Of a stretch of DNA of 64,000 nt, positions 34,609 to 45,159 are shown piece by piece (within the stretch, counting starts at the first letter, position 1; every line of letters begins with the position of its first letter). The translations under genes were made by a program, and so were the position numbers. The notes under the pieces are model-generated. The model ran no database searches, had not been told where the DNA came from, and was given only the letters and a program-made list of their open reading frames with translations. Source of the stretch: Pseudoips prasinana (taxonomy: Eukaryota; Arthropoda; Insecta; Lepidoptera; Nolidae); NCBI GenBank assembly GCA_951640165.1, contig OX621266.1, positions 1,054,001 through 1,118,000 of the forward strand, given 5' to 3'.

Positions 34609-34615
34609 GTCGTGC
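34601..34615 (+). repeat. Target-site duplication, left copy (truncated R1-type copy)
   Basis: AAGACCATGTCGTGC is repeated at 35,996-36,010, overlapping the A12 tail by two As. It overlaps the junction between the antisense RT and the downstream ORF1 start codon. Confidence 0.88.
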
Positions 34616-35997
34616 TTCCCGTCTAAGTGGAAGGAGGCCAAGCTCATCCTCATCCAAAAGAAAGGGAGAAATGCGGACTCTCCCTCTTCGTTCCGACCCA
34701 TTTGCCTTCTGGACGAGGTGGGCAAACTCTTTGAGCGAGTAGTGTCCACCCGTCTCAGTGGGCACCTGTCACGGGATGGGCCTGACCTGTCGGACTGCCA
34801 GTTTGGATTCCGTCGCGGTCGTTCGACGGTGGACGCAATCCGGCGGGTCCAATCCCTGGCACAGGACGTCACTCGGGAGGGGGGGGGTAGCGATGGCTGT
34901 CAGTCTTGACATTGTCAACGCCTTCAACTCCCTCCCGTGGTGGGCAATAAGGGAGGCACTGGTTTACCACAACGTGCCCCCTTACCTACAGGGGATTGTT
35001 AGCTCGTATCTGAGCGATAGGCTCATCGTTTACACGGCTCGGAGCGGAGAGGGAATGTCAAGGGAGGTCGATCGCGGGGTTCCACAGGGATCTGTTTTAG
35101 GACCCCTCTTGTGGAACCTCGCTTTTGACACGGTCCTCAGGACGAGGCTCCCCCTCGGCGTAGATGTCGTTTGCTATGCAGATGACACTCTCGTGTTGGC
35201 CAGGGGGAGCAATTTCATGGATGTGGCACGGCTTGCCGAACTGGGAGTGGCCTGCGTCGTCGGCAGTGTCCGCGGGCTGGGCCTTCAGGTAGCGCCTCAT
35301 AAAACTGAGGCGCTTTGGTTCCACAGCCTCCGTCGGGGTAGGGAACCTCCCAGCACGCGGATTCAGGTGTGTGGTGAGGCGGTCCCAGTTAGGCAAACCC
35401 TCAAATACCTCGGGCTGACGCTGGACAGTAGGTGGGCTTTTGACGCCCACTTTGTCCAGCTAGTCCCCCGACTTCGCGGAGCGGCGGGCGCACTCCAGCG
35501 TCTGCTGCCCAACCTTGGGGGACCCCGGGAAGAAGTCCGCCGCCTCTACTGTGGGGTTATCCGGTCTATGGCCCTCTACGGTGCTCCCGTCTGGTCGTCT
35601 AGACTGGCGAGAGCTTCCCGCTGCAAAGCTCTTTTGAATAGCGTGCAGCGGGTGGTTGCCATCAGAGTGGTCCGTGGATACCGGACGATCTCCTTCGAGG
35701 CGGCGACTTTACTAGGACGATTCCCGCCACTGGACATCCTGGCGGACATGGACGCGAGAGTTTACGATCTCGTCCGTGCCCGCTCGGATGCCGGCGGCCA
35801 ACAACCGGACTGGACAAACGTACGGCGGGACGCGCACCGACAGGCCTTAGAGATTTGGCGCGAGCGGCTTGAATTGCCGAGAGGCTCGCGTCAACGCTCT
35901 GTCGGTGCGGTCCTGCCGTGGTTTGACGCATGGCTGCTCCGGAAACGGGGCAGCCTAACCTTCAGGTTGACGCAGATACTCACCGAAAAAAAAAAAA
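34616..35997 (+). pseudogene. R1-type ORF2 fragment truncated at both ends, with poly(A) and TSD
   Basis: Translation gives WKEAKLILIQKKGRNADSPS, FRPICLLDEVGKLFERV, QFGFRRGRSTVDAI, then a frameshift in a G9 run (34,879-34,887). After it follow SLDIVNAFNSL, GVPQGSVLGPLLWNL, VCYADDTLV and LKYLGLTLDSRW, up to SLTFRLTQILT. There the coding sequence is replaced by A12 (35,986-35,997). Compared with 28,983-32,120, it lacks the endonuclease, the first RT blocks, the terminal zinc finger and the whole 3' UTR. It is a related but clearly diverged family member. Confidence 0.88.
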
Positions 35998-36010
35998 GAC
36001 CATGTCGTGC
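35996..36010 (+). repeat. Target-site duplication, right copy (truncated R1-type copy)
   Basis: Exact match to 34,601-34,615. It contains the ATG of the ORF1 that begins at 36,002. Confidence 0.88.
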
Positions 36011-37087
36011 AGTGACCAGGAATGTTTAAAATGCCGGCAATGTTCTAACTACTATGATTTACCATGTGCTAATATATTTGATAAAAATCAGTTTAACTCG
36101 ATGACCAGTCAGCAAAAGCATAAATGGGTATGTCATGCATGTAGATGTAAACAACCTAAAGTTGGGAATGTCAACACTCCAGTGCGTAGTTACCTTAATA
36201 CGGACGAAACAAACGCGCCCATCACTCATCAAGATAATGTTACCACCAGGAAGAAGGCGGCTAGTAACTTGCAACCAACATCCAGTAAGACTTCTTCTTG
36301 TACTAACGTGATAGATTGCAAAGATGAGGCTATTATATCGGCGATTACCGAGCGCGTTCTCGAAGGTATCAAAACTGAACTTCCAAAACTAATAACCGAT
36401 ATATTACAAAAAGAACTGGCCTCGATTAAAAGTGATCTAAATGAATTTCGTGAGTCTTTGGACTTTTTAAGTGATCAGTATGATAAATTAAGTAAAACCA
36501 CTGAGTCTCTAGTGAAGGAGAATTCTCGCATTACCAAGGAGAACTATGAGATGAAAAACATTACAATGGAACTATCAGATCGCTTGAATAATATGGAACA
36601 GCAACTGCGTGAAAACAATTTAGAGGTACACGGCGTACCTGAGCACCACAATGAGAACTTGGCTAATCTTTTACAACAATGTTCCCAAGTCGTGGGTCAT
36701 GATATGAAAGAAGGTGATATAGTCAAGTGCACCAGAGTTGCTAAGATAAACAAAGACAGTAAACATTCTCGCAGTATAGTTGTCAAGTTCCGAAGTGTAA
36801 GTGTTCGTGATGAATTTTATTCCGCTGTATATCGATACAACAAAAAGAATCCAAACGAAAAACTAAATACGGCTCTTCTGGGTATAGCGGGTGATAGAAA
36901 ACCAGTATATGTATCGGAACATCTTTCCCCAACTAATAAGTCATTACATGCTGCAGCGCGTATCAAGTCAAAAGAGCTCGGATATAAATTTGTATGGGTG
37001 AAAAATGGACGTATATTTGTGAGAAAATCTGACGAAGCTAAGTACATCCTGATTAAAAATACCGAGAGCCTCAGTCTTATAGTTTAA
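36002..37087 (+). CDS. CR1/Jockey-type ORF1: PHD-like finger, coiled coil, FP-like domain
   Basis: The 361-residue protein starts MSCSDQECLKC, with a CxxC..C..C pattern to WVCHACRC (residues about 8-58) that resembles a PHD-type zinc finger. Residues about 120-220 are helical and heptad-like (ITERVLEGIKTEL...LNNMEQQLRENN), suggesting a coiled coil for trimerisation. The C-terminal third has NNLEVHGVPE, KCTRVAK, RSIVVKF and KELGYKFVWVKNGRIFVRK, resembling the baculovirus-FP-like nucleic-acid-binding domain of LINE ORF1s. It should coat the element RNA. The start ATG lies inside the TSD of the upstream R1-type insert. The open frame has no stops or shifts; whether it is expressed is unknown. 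Confidence 0.88.
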   Translation: MSCSDQECLKCRQCSNYYDLPCANIFDKNQFNSMTSQQKHKWVCHACRCKQPKVGNVNTPVRSYLNTDETNAPITHQDNVTTRKKAASNLQPTSSKTSSCTNVIDCKDEAIISAITERVLEGIKTELPKLITDILQKELASIKSDLNEFRESLDFLSDQYDKLSKTTESLVKENSRITKENYEMKNITMELSDRLNNMEQQLRENNLEVHGVPEHHNENLANLLQQCSQVVGHDMKEGDIVKCTRVAKINKDSKHSRSIVVKFRSVSVRDEFYSAVYRYNKKNPNEKLNTALLGIAGDRKPVYVSEHLSPTNKSLHAAARIKSKELGYKFVWVKNGRIFVRKSDEAKYILIKNTESLSLIV

Positions 37088-37146
37088 TACCTTCTTTTTT
37101 TATTGTTAGTATCAAATGTTTCTTTTTTAATTTTTTTGCTATCCCA

Positions 37147-39999
37147 ATGTTCCTGTCATTATACTATCAAAACATTAGAGGCATGAAAAGTAAAGTTATT
37201 GATATATATAATACAGTTTTGTGTAATAATTATGATATTATCTGCTTATGCGAAACTTGGCTTGATGATAATATTCTATCCTCAGAGTTGTTCGATGATA
37301 GATACTGTGTGATACGCAGGGATCGTGGTACTAGATTTCGCTCTCAATTTAGAAAGAACCATGGTGGTGGAGTGCTTTTCGCTTATTCAAAGAAACTTGA
37401 AGTATACCTAAAGGATAATTGGCATTCAGAGGACTTGGAGGATTTATGGATCCAAATAAAAGTAAATGGGGTATTTACAATTAATATGGGTGTTGCTTAC
37501 TTACCAAACTATTTGCCTTCTAGTATAGTGAACGCTTTTTTTGATAAATGTAGGAATATACTTAACGACTCGTGTGATCACATGACCTGCATTTTGGGTG
37601 ATTACAACTTAGGTGGTGTTAATTGGTCTAAACAAACAGGTTGTCCTCAAAATTATAGTTGTGAAAAATCTAAATCCCTTTTCGAACTATTTCAGTTAAC
37701 GACAATTCATCAATGTAATCATATAGTAAATTTGAATGGTAGAATCCTAGACCTTGCGATCACTAACTATCCGGACCTAATCAAAATAACGCCTGCTTTA
37801 CCTATTAGTCGCTTAGATGCACACCATCCACCATTCGAACTTATTTTAAAAACAACAATACATACACTCATACATAACAATACAATTGATAGACTATGTT
37901 ATCGTAAAACAGATTATGAAAGCTGTAAAAGAGATATAGCCAAAATTAACTGGACACAACAATCATTACTTTTAGGATGTGATGACTTTGTTTATTTTTT
38001 CTATAACAGCATATACTTGATTATTGAAAAATATACCCCTAAAAGCAAAGTATCAAATAATAACTATCCCATATGGTTTTCTAAAAATCTAATCATATTA
38101 CTCGCAACTAAGCATAGAGTTCACTCTAAGTTTAAACAGTTTGGTAACCCCAGAGATTACGATATGTTCTCGATGCTTAGAGCTAGGGCTAAAAAACTCA
38201 CTTTTCAGTGCTTTAGAACGTATATAGAGCGAATAGAGGACGATCTTCAGCTGAATATTAAGGCATTCTGGCGTTATACAAAAGCCAAACGTGTCACTAA
38301 CAATTATCCTAGTAGTATGTACTATCACAATAACGTGGCTACCAACAGTGAAGACGTGGTTAACCTTTTTGCTAATTATTTTTCCACTGTTTATAGCGCT
38401 AGTTCAACAAACAGCTCTTATTCACCGAATTTTCCGCCAAGCAATTACCCCATAAGTGACTTGCATATATCTAAAAAAGATTTAATGAAGAAATTGCAAA
38501 CTATTGATCAAACGAAGGGTAGTGGTTTTGATGGCATTCCACCCACTTTTATTAAACTATGTGCAACTGTACTGGTCACACCTTTATTAATTATATTCAA
38601 TAAATCTCTTAATGAAGGCATATTCCCTGAGCTTTGGAAAATCGCTAAAATTACCCCAATACATAAATCTGGTGACAAAAGTGATGTATGTAATTACCGC
38701 CCAATATGTATACTTAACTGTTTTGCAAAAATTTTTGAGGGCTTCATTTATGAACACATGTATAACCATCTCAAACATTTATTAAGTCCATTACAGCATG
38801 GTTTTGTTATGGGTAGGTCAACTAATACAAATCTATTGAGTTATACAACGTACTTATGCGATTCATTTGATTGTAAGAAACAAGTTGACTCGATTTATAC
38901 AGACTTTTCTAAAGCTTTTGATCGCGTTGATCATTTTAAGCTGCTTAAGAAAATGGAACACGTCGGAATACATGGTAATTTGCATAGATGGCTTACTTCT
39001 TACCTATTAAATCGTACACAGCTGGTTGCTCTTAGCGGGTATGAATCAGTTCCTTTTCTTGCAACATCAGGTGTGCCACAAGGGTCTAATTTGGGCCCCC
39101 TGTTGTTTTTGATTTTTATTAATGATCTGTTATGTAAAATAGATAGTGAATGTTTGGCTTACGCAGATGATATTAAAATTTTTAGACGTGTCGCTGACCG
39201 TCAGGATTGTGTGCGACTTCAAACGGATTTAAATACTATTGTTAATTGGTCTGATGAGAATTCCATGTCACTCAACATAAATAAGTGTCAAGTTATGACA
39301 TTTACCAAAACTAAAAAGCCACTTGAGTATTCGTATAATATTAAGGGCTTTACTATAGAACGAGTTACGGTGGTGCGCGACCTAGGGATAATTTTTGACT
39401 CTACTATGTCCTTTCGACCTCACTACGACCATGTTTGTAACAAGGCAAATCGTATGTTATCTTTTATCCTACGTAATGCAAGATCGTTCAAACATGCAAA
39501 CTCTTTACTAACTCTGTACTACTCTTTAGTAAGAAGCATAACCGAGTACTGCTCATCTGTGTGGGCTCCTATATATAGGACTCACATAGACCGAATAGAA
39601 GCAATACAGAGAAGGTTTGTCAGAGCCCTATGCTCGAAGTTTGGCTTAAGGCGAAAAATTAAGGAATATAGTGATCGGCTACATAGATTTAAAATTATAA
39701 GTTTAGAAAAGAGAAGATGGATGAACGATCTACGCATTCTACATAAAATTATAAACGGCCCTATGGATAGTCCTCTCATTAGCCAGTTAAACTTTAAGGT
39801 TCCAATCAGATCCGTGCGTACTCCACAACTGTTTACTCTACCTTCTATTAATAATAATGTTTCTCAAAATAGTCCAATATTAAGAATGTGTAGACAGTAC
39901 AACAAAATATGCTCCAAAGTTGATATATTTCATCAAAGCTATAATGCATTCAAACTATTTTTAGCAAAGGACAACAATGTTCAATTTTATTTTAATTAG
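37147..39999 (+). CDS. CR1/Jockey-type ORF2: APE endonuclease and reverse transcriptase, 950 aa
   Basis: This frame has no stop over 950 codons. The endonuclease blocks are LYYQNIRG (residues 5-12), CLCETWLD (catalytic E), GGGVLFAY, ILGDYNLGGVNW (GDYN, about 153) and LDAHHPPFEL at the SDH position. The RT blocks are KGSGFDGIP, AKITPIHKSG..NYRPICIL, LQHGFVMGRSTNTNL, SIYTDFSKAFDRVDH, TSGVPQGSNLGPLLFLIFIND, CLAYADDIKIF (YADD at 672-675) and RDLGIIFDSTMSF. The enzyme nicks the target and primes cDNA on the element RNA. Length is typical of the family. With ORF1 59 bp upstream it is the only two-ORF element here without a visible lesion. Confidence 0.93.
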   Translation: MFLSLYYQNIRGMKSKVIDIYNTVLCNNYDIICLCETWLDDNILSSELFDDRYCVIRRDRGTRFRSQFRKNHGGGVLFAYSKKLEVYLKDNWHSEDLEDLWIQIKVNGVFTINMGVAYLPNYLPSSIVNAFFDKCRNILNDSCDHMTCILGDYNLGGVNWSKQTGCPQNYSCEKSKSLFELFQLTTIHQCNHIVNLNGRILDLAITNYPDLIKITPALPISRLDAHHPPFELILKTTIHTLIHNNTIDRLCYRKTDYESCKRDIAKINWTQQSLLLGCDDFVYFFYNSIYLIIEKYTPKSKVSNNNYPIWFSKNLIILLATKHRVHSKFKQFGNPRDYDMFSMLRARAKKLTFQCFRTYIERIEDDLQLNIKAFWRYTKAKRVTNNYPSSMYYHNNVATNSEDVVNLFANYFSTVYSASSTNSSYSPNFPPSNYPISDLHISKKDLMKKLQTIDQTKGSGFDGIPPTFIKLCATVLVTPLLIIFNKSLNEGIFPELWKIAKITPIHKSGDKSDVCNYRPICILNCFAKIFEGFIYEHMYNHLKHLLSPLQHGFVMGRSTNTNLLSYTTYLCDSFDCKKQVDSIYTDFSKAFDRVDHFKLLKKMEHVGIHGNLHRWLTSYLLNRTQLVALSGYESVPFLATSGVPQGSNLGPLLFLIFINDLLCKIDSECLAYADDIKIFRRVADRQDCVRLQTDLNTIVNWSDENSMSLNINKCQVMTFTKTKKPLEYSYNIKGFTIERVTVVRDLGIIFDSTMSFRPHYDHVCNKANRMLSFILRNARSFKHANSLLTLYYSLVRSITEYCSSVWAPIYRTHIDRIEAIQRRFVRALCSKFGLRRKIKEYSDRLHRFKIISLEKRRWMNDLRILHKIINGPMDSPLISQLNFKVPIRSVRTPQLFTLPSINNNVSQNSPILRMCRQYNKICSKVDIFHQSYNAFKLFLAKDNNVQFYFN

Positions 40000-40429
40000 T
40001 GTATTTTAAATTTATATTATTGTATTAATAGTACTAGCTGTATATTCCTCTCAAACTCCTAGTTTTAACTCACAGAATTTTTGGTAATTTTTTAATGTTG
40101 TGTACAGAAATAATTGGATCTCAGATTTAGCAGTGTTATAAGAAAATGATATTATTAATTTGTTATTAGTCTGTAGTCTGTTTCTGTACCTATGAAATAA
40201 AATAAAAAAATAAAATAAAGTAGGTACACAAATGATGAGTACTAATGTACTATTAGTTCACAAGAAATTTCTTCCAGCAGACCCGCGACAGGAGAAATTT
40301 TTTTTAAACCATAATAATGTGTGTAGGTCTATAATACACGTACACACTAATAATTACATAAATATGAGTATTATATTCAATTTAAATTTAACATAATACT
40401 AAATACTAATACATTCTATGAGGATGAAA
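40000..40429 (+). other. 3' UTR, AAATA tail, then unassigned AT-rich DNA
   Basis: The 3' UTR of the 36-40 kb element ends in (AAATA)n at about 40,219. No gene is seen from there to 40,429. 40,265-40,430 has words shared with the 3' UTR of the 10,991-type RT fragments (TTCTTCCAGCAGACC, ACACTAATAATTACATA) in minus orientation, so it is likely the UTR of the next fragment. Confidence 0.5.
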
Positions 40430-40770
40430 TTGAAAGATAGTGCTTCTTTAGTTGTCTTTGGAAGAGAGAATGGTTGTACTGTTTTTTATATTTGGCGGAA
40501 AAGAGTTTCACAATCTGGCTGCATGAACAGTAAAGGAGTAGGAATAAAAATCTGTTTTATGGATGGGGAGTTTTAGGACGGATTGCAGGTGAGATCTACA
40601 AAGATCATCGATTGGACATTTATAAGAAAACCGCTCACGCAGATAGGACGGGGACAGATGATTATGAAGGATATTGAAAAGGAGGCACAATATACTAGTT
40701 TTCCTACGAAATCGAATAGGAAGCCGCTTGTGGTCTTTACGGAACTTTGAAACATGGTCGAACTTTTTCA
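40430..40770 (-). pseudogene. CR1-like RT C-terminal fragment, related to the tandem-unit RT
   Basis: On the minus strand, LLFNILHNHLSPSYLRERFSY and SYSFTVHAARL align with LLFSILHNPVAPIYLRERFEY and SFTVRAVRL of the tandem-unit RT (10,991-12,015). A frameshift splits it. It is a separate, more diverged member of the same family, cut at 40,775 by an (AAT)n-tailed insertion. Confidence 0.7.
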
Positions 40771-41155
40771 GTCCAAATAATAATAATAATATAATATAAT
40801 AATAAATTATTTATTTTCACCACATCAGATTCATAAGTAGTACATTTAAGTATACATAATGTGCTTAGAAATACAGTATGTTTAACATACTGGTACAATA
40901 AAATATGGAGGTACATTACGATGCTAGGTCACATACATTTGTGTGGTGACTAGCATCTTCGCTAAGTTATATTTAAAATAACTTGTTATAAAGATGCTAG
41001 GCCCAAACTCCCTGAAGAGCATACTGACATCGGTAGCTAATAGTAATTTCTACATTTATTTAATATTAGAAAAATATATTTATTTTCTTAATTATGATGA
41101 TTATTAGTGATTAAAAATAGAAGTTAAAAATAGAAGTTAAGTAAAAATAATGGAT

Positions 41156-43688
41156 TTAGGCGCACCACCCCAAACAGAAACACAATAGGATAAGAGAGAT
41201 TGACAAAGTGCTAGGTAGATCCTCGACAACATGTCGAAGTGTTTTAAAGACAAAGATCAATTTTCTCGTTCGAGCGGCTAGTTGGTCAACGTGGGCAGAA
41301 AAATTTAGACTATCGTCGAGAGTAACGCCTAAATATTTAATAGTGTGGGTGCGTTCAAGTGTTGGGCAATCGCAAGACTGGGGGTCTTTTAACTGGCATG
41401 CGTGAGCGAGTATGCAATGCGAGGTGTGAGGCTGGTTTGGTTGTCGCAAGTTGTATGTGATCATTTTCGTTTTCTGTGAGTTTAGGGTAAGTAAGTGTTC
41501 TGATAACCAGTTCATGACAGTATCAAGCCCTTTTTGTGCCGTACTGTAAGTATTTAACCAAGTGTCTCCCGGGAACGTAAGAACTGTGTCATCCGCAAAC
41601 ACAATGATTTTTCCGTCTGGTAGATTGAGGTTACAAAGTTGGTTTATGTATGCAAGAAAAAGAGTGGGTCCTAACACGCTTCTCTGTGGAACGCCGAAAG
41701 TAATTGGAAGTTCACTGCTCGTATAATTCTGTACCTTGACACATTGGGTCCTATTGCTAAGATACTCATTAAAATTTTTTTGTGGAAGATCGCGAATTCC
41801 AAGTTCTTCTAGCTTATTCATAAGGATGGGAATAGAAACCGTGTCAAAAGCTTTTGTTAAGTCAAGGAATATTGACAGTACTTTTTGTTTTTTGTCAATG
41901 TGGTGGACCACGTGATTAATTAATTCTGAAATAGCGTTGTTAGTCGATTTTTTGCTTCTAAATCCGAATCGATGCGCAGATATTAGTTTTTTATCTTCAA
42001 AGTATTACATATATCAGTTTTTTGTTAACAATTCGTTCAAGTAATTTTGATATAGATGGAAGTACCGCAATAGGCCTATAGTTGTTGACACAATCTCTAT
42101 TCCCACTCTTATGAATCGGATGTATTACAGCTTTTTTGAGATATGAGGGAAATGTACCCGTGTTCAGACAAAGATTAAAGACATAAGTAAGAGGTGATAT
42201 AAGAAAGTGCAGAAACTTGGTAGAGATATTATCCCAACCAGTGGCGGAGTCAGTCCTTAAGGACATAAGTAATGTCTCTACCTCGATTTCTTCAGTCTCC
42301 AGCATAACAAAAGATTGCGAAGGAGATGAAGAAGAATAGTCCTTTGTTGAAGTGTGACAGCTTTGTCGAGCACTAATATTGTCAGCGAGTGTTTTGCCAA
42401 TATTACAAAAATATTTATTTATATAGTTTACTGAATTTATGGGGGAACCGGAAGATTTAAGAAGATTGTCTGGGGGTATTTTTAGTTTTGTGGTGTTTGT
42501 GACTCTTTTGATTTCCTTCCATAACCTTTTATTGTTATTGCCAGCTTCTCTAAGTTCGGCTCTGACATGGTCTCTCTTTACTTTTTTAATTATTTTGTTA
42601 CAGTAATTTCTATATCGCTTGTAGGTTAATATTAAAATGGGGTCATTAGGGGTGAGCTTTAGTTTCTTATGCATAGCATCTCTATTGCGCATACAACGGA
42701 GCAAACCTGCAGTCATCCATGGTTTCAGGAATCGCTGATTTTTTGGGAGTTTAATTAGTTGGGTGTGCAGGTTTATAACTTTCATTAGTTTGTTTGTAAG
42801 AAGAGTTGTAGCTAAATTAGCGTCATTACAACAGTATAACTCATGAAATTCCATTTTAGTCATATCTATATCCAAGGTAGAGTAATTTAGCTTGTATACT
42901 ACTTTATTTTGGCGTTCCTTTTCCTTCGTCTTTAGACAAAGTATTACAGCGTAGTGGTCGGTCACGGTAGAGTTAACAACCATAGTTGTAGCCGTAAAAT
43001 TAGTTTTAAGCAAGACATGATCTAAGCAAGCATTCTCCCGGGTAGGAAGTATGTGTGCCGGTAGTAAACCATGAAAAGCCGCAAGGTCCAGGTACTCCGA
43101 TATTTTGGCAGGGCATGGGGAACCACCAATGTCAAGGTTAATATCTCTGATAACAGCTATGTTCCTAAATGAAGAGAGATTGTTCAACAATGAGTCCAAC
43201 GACTTCAGAAAGTTTGAAATATCTGGAAAGGAGGGCGGACGATAGATACATATAAAGACCTTAACAGTTCCAACCTTAATTACGAGACAACTAGCATCCA
43301 TAAAAATTGGCTCCTCCACTGAATAATTCATAAGGTTATTAATGTATATGACCACCCCATCATTTTGATTCAGATAGTTATTTGTCTGATAATGAGAGTA
43401 GTTATCAATTGTTGGAACTGTGCATCCTTGTTTTAGCCAACACTCTGTTAAGACGACTATCTCATACTCTATCCTAGTTCTGTGAAGTAGTGTTAAAAAG
43501 TTATCTATATTAGCGTTGATTGATCGGATATTTTGACATATTAGTTTTAATTGACGCTCAGGCCGTGAAATTAAAGTTGCACACTCTTCAGGTGTACAAG
43601 TAATAGAGCTAGAGACTGATATTTGGTCTAGATTTTCAGTGATTTCATTTATATTGTCCACTATTAAGATGTTTATAAATGTTTCCAA
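41156..43688 (-). pseudogene. CR1/Jockey-type ORF2 with a frameshift and lost C-terminus
   Basis: The first part (43,688-41,997) has the endonuclease: LICQNIRSIN, VVLTECWL (catalytic E), NDGVVIYI, and VIRDINLDIGG where GDFN is expected, so the Asp/Asn pocket reads RDIN. It continues to the RT start ATGWDNIS and VNNYRPIAVLPSISK. The second frame (41,911-41,156) has IFLDLTKAFDTV, FGVPQRSVLGPTLFLAYIN and VFADDTVL (FADD). PQG is PQR. One frameshift lies between 41,912 and 41,996. It ends at a VWGGA-like block, so the last part of ORF2 is missing. The changed catalytic residues suggest long inactivity. Confidence 0.85.
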
Positions 43689-43953
43689 TCATAGGTTGGG
43701 CATTTGTGGGGATTATTGTGGCAGATATATAGATAAAGATTCTTTTATTCAGAGTTGTTGAGCAGTCGGTATGGTTAGAATATAAATATGTAGGTGTATA
43801 GAAATCGGAACCGTAAGTATTTTGTGTAGTATAAGTGTGAGTGGTGTTGATGTAGGTGTACTGGTAAATAGCAAAAATTTGTATTAGTAATTTTTCACAA
43901 TAATTTACAATCATGATTAATATTTGATACATGCGATTTAAATTAAAGACTAG

Positions 43954-44793
43954 TCAATCTTTACACAAAGTCGCAAGTTGGGTTTCGTGCTTTATGTACG
44001 TAGTGTTTTCATACTCCGTCTTCTTTATTAGAACTTTTCCATCAGTGACCCAACAATACTTGATCTTATTTTCCTTACGCATTTGGCGAGCAAGATAGAA
44101 AAGTTTTCTGGAGTTTTCTGTGAGGTGTTCAGCCAAGTAAATAGGATGCCTGTTGTTTTCTATGCCGGCATGAGACATGTTCAGTTTATTGTTGGGGTTT
44201 AATTTATTGTGGCTTTTTACTGTGTTTAAGATCGAGTTTTTTACAAATAGGTGGGATAGCTGAGCTATGATTGGTCGATTAGTGTCCTTTTTTCCAGGCA
44301 ATCGGTATATGTCAAGTATATCCGTCGACTGCAAGTTTATATTAAGTGACTTAGAGATGTTCATTAAATAATTCAATTGATCTAATTTAGTTTCTTGGTC
44401 TGTGCGGGGAACATTTCTTAGTTCGATGAAGGTTAACTTCGAGACACGCTGTAGTTCCTCAACTTTTTGTTGGAGACTTATTATATGCATATTGTTGTTT
44501 TTACTTTCCTTTTCTAAGGTTTTTATTTTATCACGAAAAGTGTCATGTTGTTTGGACAAGAATTCCACACTAATTTCAATTTTCCTAAAAGATTCCGTCA
44601 TTTTATCTTGAAAAGAATTAATCATATTTTTAATTTCATCTCGAAATTCATAGAAATCTTCTCGTGTAATGCTGTTGTTCTTTCGCTTTTGTCGTTGACT
44701 AACAAATCGCGATGGCGGCGGCGTTCGAGTAACTCCTACGCGGGTGTTGTTGGTGTCCGCTTCCGATACGCTCTCAGATCCCGAGTGAACCAT
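43954..44793 (-). CDS. CR1/Jockey-type ORF1: coiled coil and FP-like domain, left palindrome arm
   Basis: The 279-residue open frame starts MVHSGSESVSEAD. Residues about 45-125 are charged and helical (coiled coil). The C-terminal half has LTFIELRNVPRTDQETK, DILDIYRLPGKKDTNRPIIA, and KIKYCWVTDGKVLIKK, the same FP-like layout as 36,002-37,087, but with no N-terminal zinc finger. It should bind element RNA. The protein is identical to the copy at 48,418-49,257. ORF2 downstream is dead. Confidence 0.82.
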   Translation of the reverse strand: MVHSGSESVSEADTNNTRVGVTRTPPPSRFVSQRQKRKNNSITREDFYEFRDEIKNMINSFQDKMTESFRKIEISVEFLSKQHDTFRDKIKTLEKESKNNNMHIISLQQKVEELQRVSKLTFIELRNVPRTDQETKLDQLNYLMNISKSLNINLQSTDILDIYRLPGKKDTNRPIIAQLSHLFVKNSILNTVKSHNKLNPNNKLNMSHAGIENNRHPIYLAEHLTENSRKLFYLARQMRKENKIKYCWVTDGKVLIKKTEYENTTYIKHETQLATLCKD

Positions 44794-45159
44794 GTTGTAC
44801 TAGGCGGCCAGTGGTGGACAGAGGTGAGACGTGCGTGGACGCAGCGATGTGATGAACGCGCTGTTGTGTGCGTGCGGCGTGGATGCACACAACGCTGTAT
44901 GATATCTAGAGCGTGGTGGATATTGTGAGTGTGTGCAGGATTTGTACTCACAGTGCACAGCAGGCGTGTGTGTGTCCTAGGGCACGGCTGCCCGCCGGTC
45001 AGTAGTTTAAGAGCTTCTAGCGGTGTATGGTCGCCTGGTACTCCGGTGAATTTAATTGAATTGATTTTATTTATATTTATTGAAATATAATTTTAAATAA
45101 ATCAGCACTATAAACACGTCTTTACGCTTTCGCGATCCAAGGGGAAGGGGAAAAAATAC

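Larger units (their letters stand above)
35998..40219 (+). mobile_element. CR1/Jockey-type element with both ORFs open
   Basis: ORF1 (36,002-37,087), a 59-bp gap, ORF2 (37,147-39,999), a 190-bp 3' UTR and an (AAATA)n tail at about 40,193-40,219. No 5' UTR is visible: its first bases coincide with the junction to the antisense RT fragment, which shares ACCATGTCGT with the ORF1 start. It is therefore probably 5'-truncated at the ORF1 start codon. No TSD of its own is visible. Confidence 0.82.
40775..45125 (-). mobile_element. Antisense CR1/Jockey-type element (ORF1 + broken ORF2)
   Basis: Order on the minus strand: a 5' leader from about 45,125; ORF1 (44,793-43,954); a 265-bp gap; ORF2 (43,688-41,156, frameshifted and 3'-truncated). 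(AAT)n DNA at 40,775-40,805 may be its own or a second insert's tail. The 5' part, from 43,477 on, is duplicated inverted at 46,771-49,734. Confidence 0.75.

Noticed and set aside
34609..34872. N-terminal 90 residues of the minus-strand ORF covering 33,949-34,872
   Set aside because: This part is antisense to the plus-strand R1-type RT (QFGFRRGRSTVD region). Only the part below 34,608 is real RT.
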